DNA of 64,000 nucleotides from Murimonas intestini (GCA_003148945.1 QGGY01000012.1:1-64000), one strand, 5' to 3'. Shown: positions 39,313 through 50,900, counted from the first letter of the stretch. Program-made: numbers and translations. The notes: generated by a model not told the origin, from the sequence alone.

Positions 39313-40798
39313 CAATAGGTACCTCCTGATATTTTCTAAGCACAAAATACATGATTGTTCCTGCGCCCAGTTTACTGCTTACCCAAATCTTACCTCCATG
39401 GTCCTCTATGATCTTCTTAACAATAGACAGCCCGATTCCGCTGCCGCCCTGAGAAGAATTCCTGGAGGCATCCGTGCGGTAAAAACGATCGAACACATTG
39501 GAAAGATCTTTCGTCGCAATTCCCTTTCCATTATCCTCGATCTCCACCTGAATGAAGTCGCCCACATCCTTTACCCGGATATTGATATAGCCTTTCGGCT
39601 TATCCATATATTTTACAGAATTACTTATAATATTATTAATTACCCTCTTCAGCTGCTCTGCATCTGCAATTACTATTGTATCCGCATCTGCATAATTAAA
39701 ATAGGATAACTCAATATTTTTAGATTCAAGATCCAGTCCCACTTCCTCTATACAGTCATCAAAGTAATCCTTGATGTTGATTTTGTTAAATGTATACGGG
39801 ATCCTGTTTGTATCTATCTTGGAGTAGAAGGTCAGCTCATTGATGAGCCTGTCCATGTCATTTGCCTTGTTGTAGATCGTCCTGATATACTTATCCATCT
39901 TCTCCGGGGTGTCTGCCACGCCGTCCATGATCCCTTCCACATATCCCTTTACAGCCGTGATCGGAGTCTTCAGGTCATGGGAAATATTGCTGATAAGCTC
40001 TTTATTCTCCCTGTCATACTGGACCTTTTCCTCAGCAGATTCCTTCAGCCGCCGCCTCATCTGCTCGAAGTCCCGGCACAGTCCGCTGATCTCATCATCT
40101 CCCTGGGCCTCCATGGTAAAGTCCAGATTTCCCTCTTTAATATTCTGGGTGGCCAGCTTCAGCTTCTTCAGGGGAGTGCTGATGCCATTATAGATCCACA
40201 TAGTCAGAAATCCTGCTGTAAAGATCAGTATCACTATAATTGCAATGACCATATCCCTGACAAGGGATTTAATCTGGGGAAGAGTTGCACTTACGCTGGT
40301 GATAATAAATACGCTTCCCTCTGACCCGTCCGTAAAATCCACATCCATCTGCTTTACAAATGCCTGTACGTCCTTGCCGATATACACGCCGCTGTCCGAT
40401 ATTTTATTATAATCGCCATAGGGCGGAAGCTCCTCAAACAGAGCGTCAATATTTTCCTCCTTGCCTGAATAATACATCTCCCCGCCGCGGCGCACGATCA
40501 GATAAGAGGCTTTGCCTGACAGCTTCTCATTGAGAGTGTCCAGATAAGAACGGTCCAGAAACATATCCGGGTCACGCCCTGCCTGATCCTGCATCTCCTC
40601 AAATGATTTCTGTGTGAACTTGCTCACCATCTGGACAGAATTGGACAGGGTGTCATAGCTGGGATCCTTTATTCCATAAGTCTCTTCGATAGAATTCAGC
40701 TGGTATCTGCCAAACCCGAACAGCGCCAGGCTGGTCAGGAAAACAGGAACAAATATAATCACAAAAAAGGCTATAATAAGCCTTGTCTTTAACTTCAT
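39305..40798 (-). CDS. Sensor histidine kinase (HAMP-HisKA-HATPase)
   Basis: 497 residues. Membrane helix at about 5-27, extracellular sensor at 28-180, second helix at 182-203, HAMP at 204-256, HisKA with ISNISHDLKTPITAVKGYVEG (His274) and HATPase_c with the N box (LKRVINNIISNSVKYMD), DNGKGI and GGSGIGLSIVKKI. The signal is unknown. It is paired with the overlapping OmpR-type regulator. Its ribosome site GAGGAG lies inside the 3' arm of a hairpin just upstream of the ATG, so it may be silenced on read-through transcripts from metK. Confidence 0.94.
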   Translation of the reverse strand: MKLKTRLIIAFFVIIFVPVFLTSLALFGFGRYQLNSIEETYGIKDPSYDTLSNSVQMVSKFTQKSFEEMQDQAGRDPDMFLDRSYLDTLNEKLSGKASYLIVRRGGEMYYSGKEENIDALFEELPPYGDYNKISDSGVYIGKDVQAFVKQMDVDFTDGSEGSVFIITSVSATLPQIKSLVRDMVIAIIVILIFTAGFLTMWIYNGISTPLKKLKLATQNIKEGNLDFTMEAQGDDEISGLCRDFEQMRRRLKESAEEKVQYDRENKELISNISHDLKTPITAVKGYVEGIMDGVADTPEKMDKYIRTIYNKANDMDRLINELTFYSKIDTNRIPYTFNKINIKDYFDDCIEEVGLDLESKNIELSYFNYADADTIVIADAEQLKRVINNIISNSVKYMDKPKGYINIRVKDVGDFIQVEIEDNGKGIATKDLSNVFDRFYRTDASRNSSQGGSGIGLSIVKKIIEDHGGKIWVSSKLGAGTIMYFVLRKYQEVPIDE

Positions 40799-40805
40799 AT
40801 AAAAA

Positions 40806-40848
40806 ACTCCTCTATTACTTTACTTTAATAAGTATAGCATAGAGGAGT
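40806..40848 (-). terminator. Hairpin after metK holding the kinase ribosome site
   Basis: On the minus strand ACTCCTCTAT (top 40839-40848) pairs with ATAGAGGAGT (top 40806-40815), 10 bp perfect, followed by a U-run and the kinase ATG at 40798. It has terminator form for metK, whose stop is about 40 bp upstream. Its 3' arm is the Shine-Dalgarno of the kinase gene, and TATACT in its loop could be the -10 of an internal promoter. Confidence 0.75.
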
Positions 40849-40888
40849 CTGATTTTCACCTAAACAATGTAGTTGATTTCTAAACTTT

Positions 40889-42076
40889 TTATAAATAAGC
40901 CTTTAATTCATCCACCTTGTCCAGCTTTTCCCAGGGCAGGTCCAGATCATTTCTTCCAAAATGCCCGTAAGCAGCTGTCTGCTTATAGATCGGACGGCGA
41001 AGCCCCAGCATCTTAATGATACCTGCCGGGCGCAGGTCGAAGTTTTCTCTGATAATATCTGTCAGCTTCTCATCTGAGAGCTTGCCTGTTCCAAATGTAT
41101 CTACCATGACAGATGTTGGCTGAGCAACACCGATGGCATATGAGAGCTGGATCTCGCATTTTTCTGCAAGGCCTGCTGCCACCAGGTTCTTTGCCACATA
41201 ACGTGCCGCATATGCCGCGCTTCTGTCAACCTTTGTGCAGTCCTTCCCTGAGAAAGCCCCGCCGCCGTGGCGCGCATAACCGCCGTATGTGTCCACAATG
41301 ATCTTGCGCCCTGTCAATCCGCTGTCCCCATGGGGTCCGCCGATAACGAAACGGCCTGTGGGATTAATGAAGAACTTTGTATTTCCGTCTACCATACCGG
41401 ACGGCAGGATAACGTCAAATACGTGTTTTTTAATATCCTCATGGATCTGCTCCTGTGTCACTTCCGGATCATGCTGAGTGGAAAGTACTACTGCATCCAG
41501 CCTTACCGGCTTGCCTGCCTCATCATACTCTACGGTGACCTGGGTCTTTCCATCCGGTCTCAGATAGGGAAGTGTCCCATCCTTTCTCACCTTTGTGAGC
41601 TGAAGCGCCAGCTTATGTGCCAGTGAGATAGGGTACGGCATAAACTCCTCTGTCTCATCAGTGGCATAGCCAAACATCATACCTTGGTCTCCTGCTCCTA
41701 TGGCCTCGATCTCCTCATCAGTCATGGTGTTTTCCTTGGCTTCCAGAGCCTTATCCACACCCATGGCAATATCGCTTGACTGCTCATCGATAGCAGTGAT
41801 AACGCCGCATGTATCTGCATCAAATCCATATTTTCCGCGTGTATATCCTATCTCCCTTACTGTATCGCGCACAAGCTTCTGAATATCCACATATGCCTGA
41901 GTGCTGATCTCTCCCATGACCATGACAAGACCTGTCGTGGTACATGTCTCACAAGCCACACGGCTCATGGGATCCTGTTCCAGCAAAGCGTCTAAGATGG
42001 CATCAGAGATCTGATCGCACATTTTATCCGGATGTCCTTCTGTTACTGATTCTGAAGTAAATAATCTTCTATCCAT
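40889..42076 (-). CDS. metK: S-adenosylmethionine synthetase
   Basis: 395 residues, full length. Makes SAM from methionine and ATP. The N-terminal ATP site [19 protein letters not shown], the signature [15 protein letters not shown] (about residue 118) and [19 protein letters not shown] (P-loop-like, about residue 260) are intact. The ATG follows AAGGAGG. A SAM-I riboswitch with its own terminator lies in the leader (42161-42307), so synthesis stops when SAM is plentiful. Confidence 0.98.
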   Translation of the reverse strand: MDRRLFTSESVTEGHPDKMCDQISDAILDALLEQDPMSRVACETCTTTGLVMVMGEISTQAYVDIQKLVRDTVREIGYTRGKYGFDADTCGVITAIDEQSSDIAMGVDKALEAKENTMTDEEIEAIGAGDQGMMFGYATDETEEFMPYPISLAHKLALQLTKVRKDGTLPYLRPDGKTQVTVEYDEAGKPVRLDAVVLSTQHDPEVTQEQIHEDIKKHVFDVILPSGMVDGNTKFFINPTGRFVIGGPHGDSGLTGRKIIVDTYGGYARHGGGAFSGKDCTKVDRSAAYAARYVAKNLVAAGLAEKCEIQLSYAIGVAQPTSVMVDTFGTGKLSDEKLTDIIRENFDLRPAGIIKMLGLRRPIYKQTAAYGHFGRNDLDLPWEKLDKVDELKAYL

Positions 42077-42160
42077 GATTTCCTCCTTAATGCTATACTA
42101 TATTTTCCATATCCCTTTACCTTTTCTTCCATGCGCACAGCTGTGCATATCTACCGGAAA

Positions 42161-42307
42161 TAAAAAAGCCCGCTATAAGCGGACTCACCATCGACTAGAT
42201 AAGTAAATCCTCTTATTGTTCGATTACTCGCTCAGGTTGGCACCTTCCTCTGACGGGGTTGCCGTGACTTCACAGATCCTTTGTATCTCCATCACTCTGA
42301 ATAAGAG
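42161..42307 (-). promoter_or_regulatory. SAM-I (S-box) riboswitch with terminator, metK leader
   Basis: On the minus strand the P1 strands CTCTTAT and ATAAGAG bound the aptamer (42210-42307). Between them are the conserved blocks AGAGTGATGGAGA, GGATCTGTGAAGTCACGGCAACC, GGAAGGTGCCAACCTGAGCGAG. The expression platform is the hairpin AGTCCGC-TTATA-GCGGGCT with a U-run at 42161-42185. SAM binding would favour this terminator and lower metK expression. Confidence 0.95.
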
Positions 42308-42312
42308 AAAAT

Positions 42313-42341
42313 ATAATATATTCTATTTTGTTTTATGTTCA
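42313..42341 (-). promoter_or_regulatory. Promoter of the metK leader
   Basis: Minus strand TGAACA (42336-42341), 17-bp spacer, TATTAT (42313-42318), ending 6 bp before the 5' strand of riboswitch P1. The remaining gap up to 42428 is AT-rich with no other signal that I see. Confidence 0.5.
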
Positions 42342-42428
42342 CGCTATATAACATACATGGTTTTATAGCATTCGTCAAGAGGTTTTACGAAAATTATAAA
42401 TCTTTTTATATTTCTTTATAAAAGATGA

Positions 42429-42449
42429 GGCGCTGCAAACCGCAGCGCC
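42429..42449 (-). terminator. Terminator of the MucBP surface-protein gene
   Basis: GGCGCTGC/GCAGCGCC, 8 bp with a 5-nt loop, followed on the minus strand by TCATCTTTTAT. About 42 bp after the stop of the surface-protein gene. Confidence 0.7.
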
Positions 42450-42490
42450 CCACCTGAATATTTACTTGATAAATCATTCCGTTTCTTGAA

Positions 42491-44740
42491 TTACTTACCG
42501 CCCATATTCCTGTTTCTTCTGACCAGGAATAATACTGCTATCCCTGCTGCCAGCAGTGCTACACAGCCTAATACGATTGGAAGCACTGTATTACTTGTTG
42601 TGGCTGCTGTTTCTGCAGGAGCTTTTGCTAAGGGGACTTCTTCATCAGAGATTGTTGTTGTCTCCGGCTCAGATTTCGCTGCTGCCTTCTTCTCTGTTTC
42701 TGCCTTCTTTTCTGTCTCTGCCTTCTTTTCTGTCTCTGCCTTCTTTTCTGTCTCTACCTTCTTTTCTGTCTCTGCCTTCTTTTCTGTCTCTGCCTTCTTT
42801 TCTGTCTCTACCTTCTTTTCTGTCTCTGCTTTCTTTTCTGTCTCTGCCTTCTTTTCCGTCTCTACCTTCTTTTCTGTTTCTACCTTCTTTTCTGTTTCTG
42901 CTTTATTCTCTGTTTTTTTCTTAGTTCCGGTTCCAGCAGTGGTTCCTGTCTGGCCAGGTGTTCCTGCCAGGGGAGTTTCTTCGTCCGGTATTATAACATT
43001 TTCACTTTCATTATTTTGTACAGGTGTATTATTCTGAGGTTCTCCATTATTTTGTAATTCTTCATCATTCTGCGGCGCCTCATTTAATGCTACCGGCTCT
43101 TCAGGGATTTCCACTATATTATCTGGTTCCGTTACAACTGTTTCTACAACTTCTTCCTGATCTACAACTACCGGTATCACATTCGGAATATTAACTATCT
43201 CATCTTCTTCTGTAATGACCTCAGTCACCACCTTTTCCTCTACTGATGATGCAGCATTTGACTCATCATTCACATTTCTGTAATAAGTCACATAACTCTT
43301 TCTTGCATCATTATATGGATGGCTTATATCAGACCCCTGACCCGGAAGGATAATATAATCTTCCCCTTCAACTGTATACGTCTCCGGAACTGAAGCTGTG
43401 GCCGTCTCACCTGCTGCTACATCTATTGCCTCTGTATATAATACATCATTTGTCTTAACATCTACATATTCAATACTGATTGTGTATGGCTGCGCCTCTG
43501 CATCTGCCTCTGCAGTATTTTCAGGATTATAATATATCTCGTAAGTTCTGGAAGATTCCCCATATGCATGTGTCAGACGGCTTCCCTGTCCGCCTGCCAG
43601 GATATAATTCACACCATTTGCACTTACACTTGGCTCATAATCATATACTGCCACTGTATTTGCATCTACTGTTTCTGAAAAAGTATCAATTGCTGTGCCT
43701 GATTTCACATCTATAAGACTGATCGTTATATCATAGGATCCTGTCGCATCATATAACACAGAATATTCTCTGCTGCTGTCCTCAAATTTGTGGGTAATTT
43801 CCCGTGGCTGTCCTGCAGATAATGTATATGCACCCACAGACCAGGTTTCTGGTACCGTATAAATAAGTGTCTCACCACTATTGATAGGCTGAGAATCTGT
43901 TCCTATAACCTCTTTAGTCTCTGCATCTATAAATTTGAATTTTACTGAGTAAGACTTTGTCAAAACAGCTTTCTGTGCTTTATACTGAAAAGAATAGGAG
44001 GTCTTAGAACTTGCATATCCATGGGTAATGGACATGTCAGACACCAGATCATAAACCGTTCCGTTTGCGGAAATTTGTTCCGGCGCTTCATATATAACAT
44101 TTTCATTCACTGATACAGTAAATTCATCTGTTCCTATAACATAACCGTTTGTATCAATAAAATTAACTCCAACCTTCTTGTCTGGCTGATCAACACTCTT
44201 GTACTGGAAAACTAAAGTGGATGCGTTTCCCGGACCATAATAAAGATACTGAGTTGCCGCGCTGACACATTCTAAAAGCTGTCCCCCGTCATTGACCTGC
44301 TGATCAACAGTATAACTGAAGGAACCATCTGACATACTTAATCTGTATTCTTCATCGCTTACGCAGTCATTATCATAATAGATCTCAACATTTACATAAT
44401 AGTAGGTAAGACTGTTTGCATAATCCATTGCCGTCCCATCTGAATTTATAACAGTAAATAAGAAATAGTCATTCGTATCAAATGAGATTTCTTTATAACT
44501 CCCAGCTGGTACAACAATCGTGCCTGTTCCAAAATTTCCTGCATCCCAGCTGAACGTATCCTCTGCTGTACCATCATTGTACACATAAAATACTGTCTTT
44601 CCCGGCCCGAATACCTCCACCTGCTGTATAGCCGGTAAACCACCGCTCTGAGCTGCCGCTTCAGCTATATTTCCATTACTAAACATAAAACCGAAAAATG
44701 CCAGTAACGCAACAGCCAACATTTTTAACCCTTTCTTCAT
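42491..44740 (-). CDS. Secreted surface protein with MucBP-like repeats and Glu/Lys rod
   Basis: 749 residues from the ATG at 44738-44740, which has GGAG 8 nt upstream and starts a clean signal peptide (KKGLKMLAVALLAFFGFMFS, cleavage near AEAAA-QSGG); a 26-residue longer frame is open. An N-terminal beta-rich domain precedes four MucBP-like repeats at about 189-254, 263-330, 335-405 and 418-487, a Glu/Asn/Val-rich linker, a rod of 13 [AV]ETEKK hexads (608-685), and a C-terminal helix (719-740) with RRNRNMGGK. MucBP domains bind mucin in related adhesins. The tail lacks an LPxTG motif; nearest is SDEEVPLAKAP. It lies 221 bp after the giant adhesin gene, same strand. Confidence 0.87.
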   Translation of the reverse strand: MKKGLKMLAVALLAFFGFMFSNGNIAEAAAQSGGLPAIQQVEVFGPGKTVFYVYNDGTAEDTFSWDAGNFGTGTIVVPAGSYKEISFDTNDYFLFTVINSDGTAMDYANSLTYYYVNVEIYYDNDCVSDEEYRLSMSDGSFSYTVDQQVNDGGQLLECVSAATQYLYYGPGNASTLVFQYKSVDQPDKKVGVNFIDTNGYVIGTDEFTVSVNENVIYEAPEQISANGTVYDLVSDMSITHGYASSKTSYSFQYKAQKAVLTKSYSVKFKFIDAETKEVIGTDSQPINSGETLIYTVPETWSVGAYTLSAGQPREITHKFEDSSREYSVLYDATGSYDITISLIDVKSGTAIDTFSETVDANTVAVYDYEPSVSANGVNYILAGGQGSRLTHAYGESSRTYEIYYNPENTAEADAEAQPYTISIEYVDVKTNDVLYTEAIDVAAGETATASVPETYTVEGEDYIILPGQGSDISHPYNDARKSYVTYYRNVNDESNAASSVEEKVVTEVITEEDEIVNIPNVIPVVVDQEEVVETVVTEPDNIVEIPEEPVALNEAPQNDEELQNNGEPQNNTPVQNNESENVIIPDEETPLAGTPGQTGTTAGTGTKKKTENKAETEKKVETEKKVETEKKAETEKKAETEKKVETEKKAETEKKAETEKKVETEKKAETEKKAETEKKAETEKKAAAKSEPETTTISDEEVPLAKAPAETAATTSNTVLPIVLGCVALLAAGIAVLFLVRRNRNMGGK
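42686..42919 (-). repeat. 18-bp tandem repeat, 13 copies
   Basis: Encodes [AV]ETEKK thirteen times in succession. Each 18-bp copy is nearly identical, with the Ala/Val codon as the main variable position. The charge pattern suits a single extended helix or a stalk. Copy number may vary between strains. Confidence 0.92.
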
Positions 44741-44902
44741 CTCTACCACTCCTCTTTCTATCTTCAACCCCTCATGGGTCTCTCGTTCTATAGTTTCATT
44801 ATTAATCTCTTCTGTCACACGGGTGTCACAACAAATAGCTTTTTTATGACATGCGGGAGTTTTTTTCGTATTTCACCATAATAATATAATTATATTATAA
44901 AG

Positions 44903-44938
44903 ATAAAAGCAGCAACACCGCCACTATGCAAATGCTGC
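44903..44938 (-). terminator. Weak terminator after the giant adhesin gene
   Basis: GCAGCA/TGCTGC with an 18-nt loop followed on the minus strand by TTTTAT, starting about 24 bp after the stop. Next to it is an 18-bp AT palindrome (44881-44898) of unknown role. The stem is short, so some read-through into the MucBP gene is possible. Confidence 0.4.
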
Positions 44939-44961
44939 CGCCTTACCTGATCACAATGCAA

Positions 44962-47900
44962 TTACTCTTTTACTCTGCGTCTTTTCTTCTTTACTATAAA
45001 TACAATAGCAGTTCCAGAAAGCAGGGCAAATAAGAGCCAAATCCGAATATCTGTATCATCTCCTGTTTTTGACGCTTTCCTCGTAGTCTTACGGGTCACA
45101 GTGCGTGTTGTCCCCCCTACTGTTCTTGTCACATTTCGGGTTACTTTACGTGTTACTGTTTTATACGTATCTGTCCGGTTAATAACTGTCTTGCCCGGTT
45201 CCCTCTTTATAACAGTAGTCGTCAAGTCTGTGACCTTATAGACTCCGGCATCCCAGGACAAATCCACTGGTTTTACATTTACATTAAGGTAGAAGCCTCT
45301 GCTGTAATACCAGCGTCCTGTAGCCTCTCTTGATGCATCTGAATCAAGTTCTTCATCTGTTCCCTGGTTATACAAGGTTATATAATACTCTTCCGGAATC
45401 TTAAACCTGACACGATAGTAACCGCTTGGCAGGTCATAGAATCTGTAATAACCATTGCTGTTTGTAGTGGTGGAGCCATATACTCCCCACCCGCTTTCAT
45501 TACTCAGCGTCCCAGACTCATTCATTTCCAGTACAACCTCGATGCCGCCAATTCCTACTTCATCTTCATCCTGAATACCATTGCGGTTCTTATCATACCA
45601 TACAAAATCACCTATAGTTCCTTTTGGTTCTACAGTTTCCACAATTCCGGCATCCCATGTCATATCTGAAGTGCCATACTCTAAGATAGGAATCGGTGCT
45701 GTCACCCAGCCCAGGTCACGGATCCTGAAGAGTGCGTCAGAATCCAATCCTCTGTCTTTACCGCTCAGAGATGTGGTAACAGACACTCCTTCTTCAAAAA
45801 CAAATACAACTCTGTACTGCTTACCATACCTCTTGCTGCTCTTTAACTGTGTGAATATATATTTGCCATTCTGATCTGTCTCTGTAGATGCTTCCGTTGT
45901 CCACTCGCTTCCATCGATCCTGCTCTGAAGGATTACCGTGACCCCTTCAATGCCTTTTTCATCCGGATCCTGAATACCATTTTTATTTGTATCCAGCCAG
46001 ACATAGTCGCCGATACTGCTCAGTTTACAGGCGCCTGCATCCCATGTGCGGTCCACCGTATCTCTTCCAAGGTCTATGATCGTTGTAAAGCCCTGTGTCC
46101 GGTCATCACCCTCAAATTTTTCCGTATTGGAATCTGTTGTTCTGGTTCCCACGCCTGGCAGAACAGCGGTATAGCCTTCCGGATATTTAAAGTGGATCTG
46201 ATACTGCCCTTCAAGCAATTTATCAAAGAAATATCTGCCGTCCTCACCCACTGTCGCGGTACACAAAGGCTCTGCCTCACGTTTTCCCTTCACTACGCGG
46301 TACAGCTCTACTTCTGTTCCGGGAAGCGGTATATAGAGATCCTGCATGTCTGTATAATTCTCATCATCAAAACAGAAACCTCCTATTGCGCTGTAGACAG
46401 TAAGACCTGCATCCCACCTGTCATCTGAATATGGATCAGGTATAACACCCAGCATTGCATCGTAGGACAGATGTACCACCTTTGTCTTCCTGATGCGGTC
46501 CTCATCTCCTTCATTGAGTTCAGGTGATTCCATTGCATCAGAATCCAGTTCTTCTCTGCCATCGCCGCTTACGTTTGCATCAGTAAACATATACTGGTAG
46601 GAATATCCGTCCTCTTTTCTGAACATGGAGATGTCAAATACAACCACATAATACCCCTCCGGCAGATTCCTGAACCAATATTCTCCATTCTGATCTGTTA
46701 CTGTTGTCATGAGCGGGTTGTCAATGTCGCTGATCACACCGTTCTCATCCTCTACCTTGTACAGCTTAACACCTACATTTGGAACACCCGGTTCTTCTTT
46801 TTCTTCATCGGTTTCCTCATCAATATATGTGTTCTGCAGTCCGTCACGGTTAATATCCAGCCATACTCTGTTGCCCAGTTCGTATGGTTTGATATATCCT
46901 GCATCCAGAGACAAGTCTGTCTGCCCGGTCAGTTTGCCATCTTCACTGGAGACCATCAGACGTACATAATCCGTAAATCCATCCGGGTTAACATCTGAAT
47001 CTTTTTCTCTGTCTTTTCCTGCTCCTTTTATTGTCGGTGCAAATCCTTCCGGAGCCTCGAATTCTACACGGTACTCATAGAATTCACCGCCAACATAATT
47101 TTCAGGATCATCCATATCTGAAGTATGATTTTTCTTCAGATAATTGCACGGCAGGCCGTCAAACCTGTAATTTCCGTTCCCGTCTGTCTCTGTCACTGCA
47201 TACAGTACTTCCTGGCTGTCATGCGTCACCGAACTATAAGTCCTCTGATACAGCTTCACCGCTAATCCCTGTCCGGCTCTCTCATCATCCCCGCCTTCTT
47301 CCAGATCCTGGATTCCATTCTTATTGTGGTCATAGAATACCTGGTCGCCTATTGATCCTGTTGGAAGATTGAGCTTTGCTACTACCTCATTTGATTCTAC
47401 CTTGTCAGCCAACCCCATTGCAGCTACGATGCCATCATCCTGTGCTCTTATAAGTGATGCTACTGAAGCATTGACCATCTTCCGTCCTGCATAATCTTCT
47501 ATCTGGTCTGCCGTATATCCCGGCGTCTTCATTGTAATATGCAGATTCAGCGCATGCTCCCTGTCTAAGAGGGCATCCTGCTTAAATGTCACTTCTGCAC
47601 CTACTGCTGTGACTCTTGACAGATCACTCGGCAGTTCTGTCGTCCACTTTCCCTGCCATGCTTCATAAACCGGTTGGGAATTTGCCACACTCTTTGTGTT
47701 TTCCAGGAAATCATTGATTGTGGCAACCGCTGCTGCCCTGTTATCACGCCATTCGTTCGCAGAGGAGCTGTCCTCTACAAAATAATACAATTTAATATTT
47801 TCAATGTTTCCATCCTGGTTTTCCCCTGTCACACTGTTCCTATAAGTAACATACATGGATTGGAAAAGCATTTCTTCAAATTCTTCCCCTGCTGGAATAT

Positions 47901-50900
47901 CAGTGTACCGTCCAACATTATTAATGATATAGGTATCACCAGGGAATGGAAGAACGTCCGCTATACGCGCTGTTCTGCCTGGAACCTCTGAAAAATTGTA
48001 AAGTGTCAGATTATAGTAGATTTCATCTGTAGGATTCACATTTGCTGTATCAACAGAACTGAAATATACATCATCTTTACTTATACTCTTCTGAAGCTGC
48101 AGACCTGTACCATCAATTGTATATACAACTACCGGTTCAGACACATATTCATTCTTTTTGCTTCCTCCATTCAGAGTACTATCAATCTGGTCCTCCGTCA
48201 CTATAGCTGATTTTGACAGAAAACTTGTTCCATACGGATTCTCCAGAGTGGAAAGAATATTATAGTTACTTCCCAAATATGCGGGTGAGTCAAATCTTAT
48301 GTCACCGCTGGGCTTAGTATAGGAAATAATACCCTGAAGTTCAATAACTATACTATCTCCTGGCTTTAACACAAAATCATCACTAAACTTAAATGCATAC
48401 CGTGAAGTTTTAAGCCCTTCCGGGTTCAGTGCATCTGTGCTGCCAAGGAACGGAACATCTTTTTCTTCCACAATCGTGTAAGCAGAAGCCGGTATCTCCT
48501 GTGTGCTGGTCATCTCTCCCTGTGAGGTTGATGATTTACTCTGCAGCATAACCCTGAATCCCTTGTTACCATTCAGGCCTACCGTACCAAAGTTTGTATT
48601 TAGCACTGTATATGGCGCAAGGTCAAAAGTAACCATCGGTGCCTTAAAGTCTGCCTTACTGTCCTGGACATTTGAGGCAGTCAGCCGGTATGCTACTGTT
48701 GAACCGGATGCAAACCTGTTATTTCCCGGATTATTCGTTACCACGTTAGTCAGAGTTACCGTTGGAAGCTCTGTCTTATATGTTGGTATGAATGCCTCCA
48801 CTGTATTGGACTTAAGGCTGATCTGCGGCCCTGTTGTCTCTTTACCCTGGCTGTTCTTGTACCGTTCCTTCAGGGTGACATTTGCCTGGTTTGTAACTTT
48901 TCTTACTTCGGGCATTTGATCATTTGTGATAGTATCCCTGCGGTTCAACACCGCATTTATTGATATCCCCTGCCCGGCAGAATCTAATGTAAATCCTGCC
49001 TGAACATTGTGATAATAAACACGGATACCTGTCACCGGAAGCTGCAGTCCGCTGATGCTGCTTAAATCAAATTTCTGTTCTGCTGTCAGCGGATACTTAG
49101 TTCCTCCGTTATAGTCCCTCCAGGTGCTCTCCCCATACAGTTTATACTGCATGGATACTGACACTGTCTGGGACTGGTCCTTATTATGGGCTTTGTGGAC
49201 AGTCACGGAGGTATACTTATAATCCTCCTGCCTCTTATCCATCAGTTTATAATCAGGTACTCCAACGGCATATCCGGCGTCATAGTAAAGCTGTACCTGA
49301 TCATCTGTTACATAGAATTCTTCAGCCGGCAGAGTATTCTTGCCGTCTGCATATCCTCCGAGCGTAAAGTCCACAGCATATTCGGAATCAATAAGGCTTT
49401 TTTCTGCCGTAACACTCTCCTTCTGCTTCTCATCACTGTCAGATATTTTCTTAGTAATCGATGTCGGGAATTTTCCAAAGCCCTGCTCTATCTTCTTATT
49501 CGTGAAGGTCACTGAATTCACTTTATCCAGCTGCGGTGCTGAAAGAGGATACACAGTAACCTCCTGCTCAATCTTAACACCCTCTGACTCAAATGCATTA
49601 TCCAGAGTATAATTATCCGGAGCTTTTGTCTCCTTCACCAGATATTTGGTTCCCCCACGCTCCGCCGGGAGATTCTTGAACGTTACCTGCCCATCACTGG
49701 AGGTCACTGTAGCTTTATCTTTTAAAATGGTATATTTCCCTTTGGCGTCTTTTGCATAGACCTCAAACTGAGCGCCCGTCAGAGGATTCTTCTGCTGATC
49801 CTGCTTTTTGATCAGGAGCGAACCGACATTAGCATCATTAACGATTACCCCGTCATTCTCCATGATGTCCTGATTATCAGATACCGCCGGTTCAAAGACA
49901 AGCTTATCCTCCACGCCGAGTCCCGCTGGTATGACTACCTTGAAAAATTCCTCTCTCACACTATAGCCTGGTGTATTTACTGACTCCTCATGAATATAAT
50001 ATGTTCCGGGATCCACATTGTCCATCCGGTAAACGCCATTGCTTGCTGTAAAAACTCTGTCCTTGGTATTTCCGCTTTGATCCGTTTCCTGAACAGCAGT
50101 GTATACCTTGCCAGCTTTTGTATAAAGCTTAAAGATACATTTATTGAGCACTGTATTATCTGTAACTGGTTTGTCATTCTGATCATACTGGGATGCTTTC
50201 TTTGTAAATACAATAGATCCCTTTGGATTATTCTTTATGTCGATCTTTACAGTTGTGCCTGCAGTTATGTTAAAGAACACATCCTCTTTAGGCATCTGGA
50301 ACTGGACATCCGTACCGTCTTTACGCTGATAACTGGGCGATTTGATCTCCCTTAGCTTATACTCTCCCGCTGCAAGAAGACCTGACTCATAAGTCTTGTC
50401 AGTCATTACTATCTTTTTTTCTGCATCGCCGGAAGATGTCTGGGGCTTACTTTGAACTAAATCCCATCCTCCCTTATCATTCTTTTTATACAATTCAAAT
50501 TCAGCGCCTGATAACATCTCTGTCTTTCCATCGTACTTTGTTATGATGAAACTGCCTCGCACTGACTCGTTATAAATTGAGCCTTTTGAACCTTCCTTGC
50601 TGTAGTCGCTGTTCACTTTTGCATCTTTAACCTGGATCCATACAGTCACCGGATTATATCCATAATCCTTAAGAGGCTTTCCATTGACAGACGTCTCCAC
50701 AACCGCATACCAGCCGGCGGGCAGCTGACCGCTCTCGGCCACTGCTGTCTGTTCGCCCAGATCCGGATTTCCGGTGGTGATCTCTTTTACAAAAGTTTCT
50801 GAATCTGCTGATGTATCAGGATTTGTTTTGTTGTCTGCCACACTGTAGATTTTGAACGTAACGTTGCCCAGCGGCATCTCTTTATTCTGAGTGCTGCCCG

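Noticed and set aside
42486-43037. Plus-strand Phe/Ser-rich frames opposite the [AV]ETEKK rod
   Set aside because: Antisense shadow of an 18-bp repeat; no ribosome site and no plausible product.
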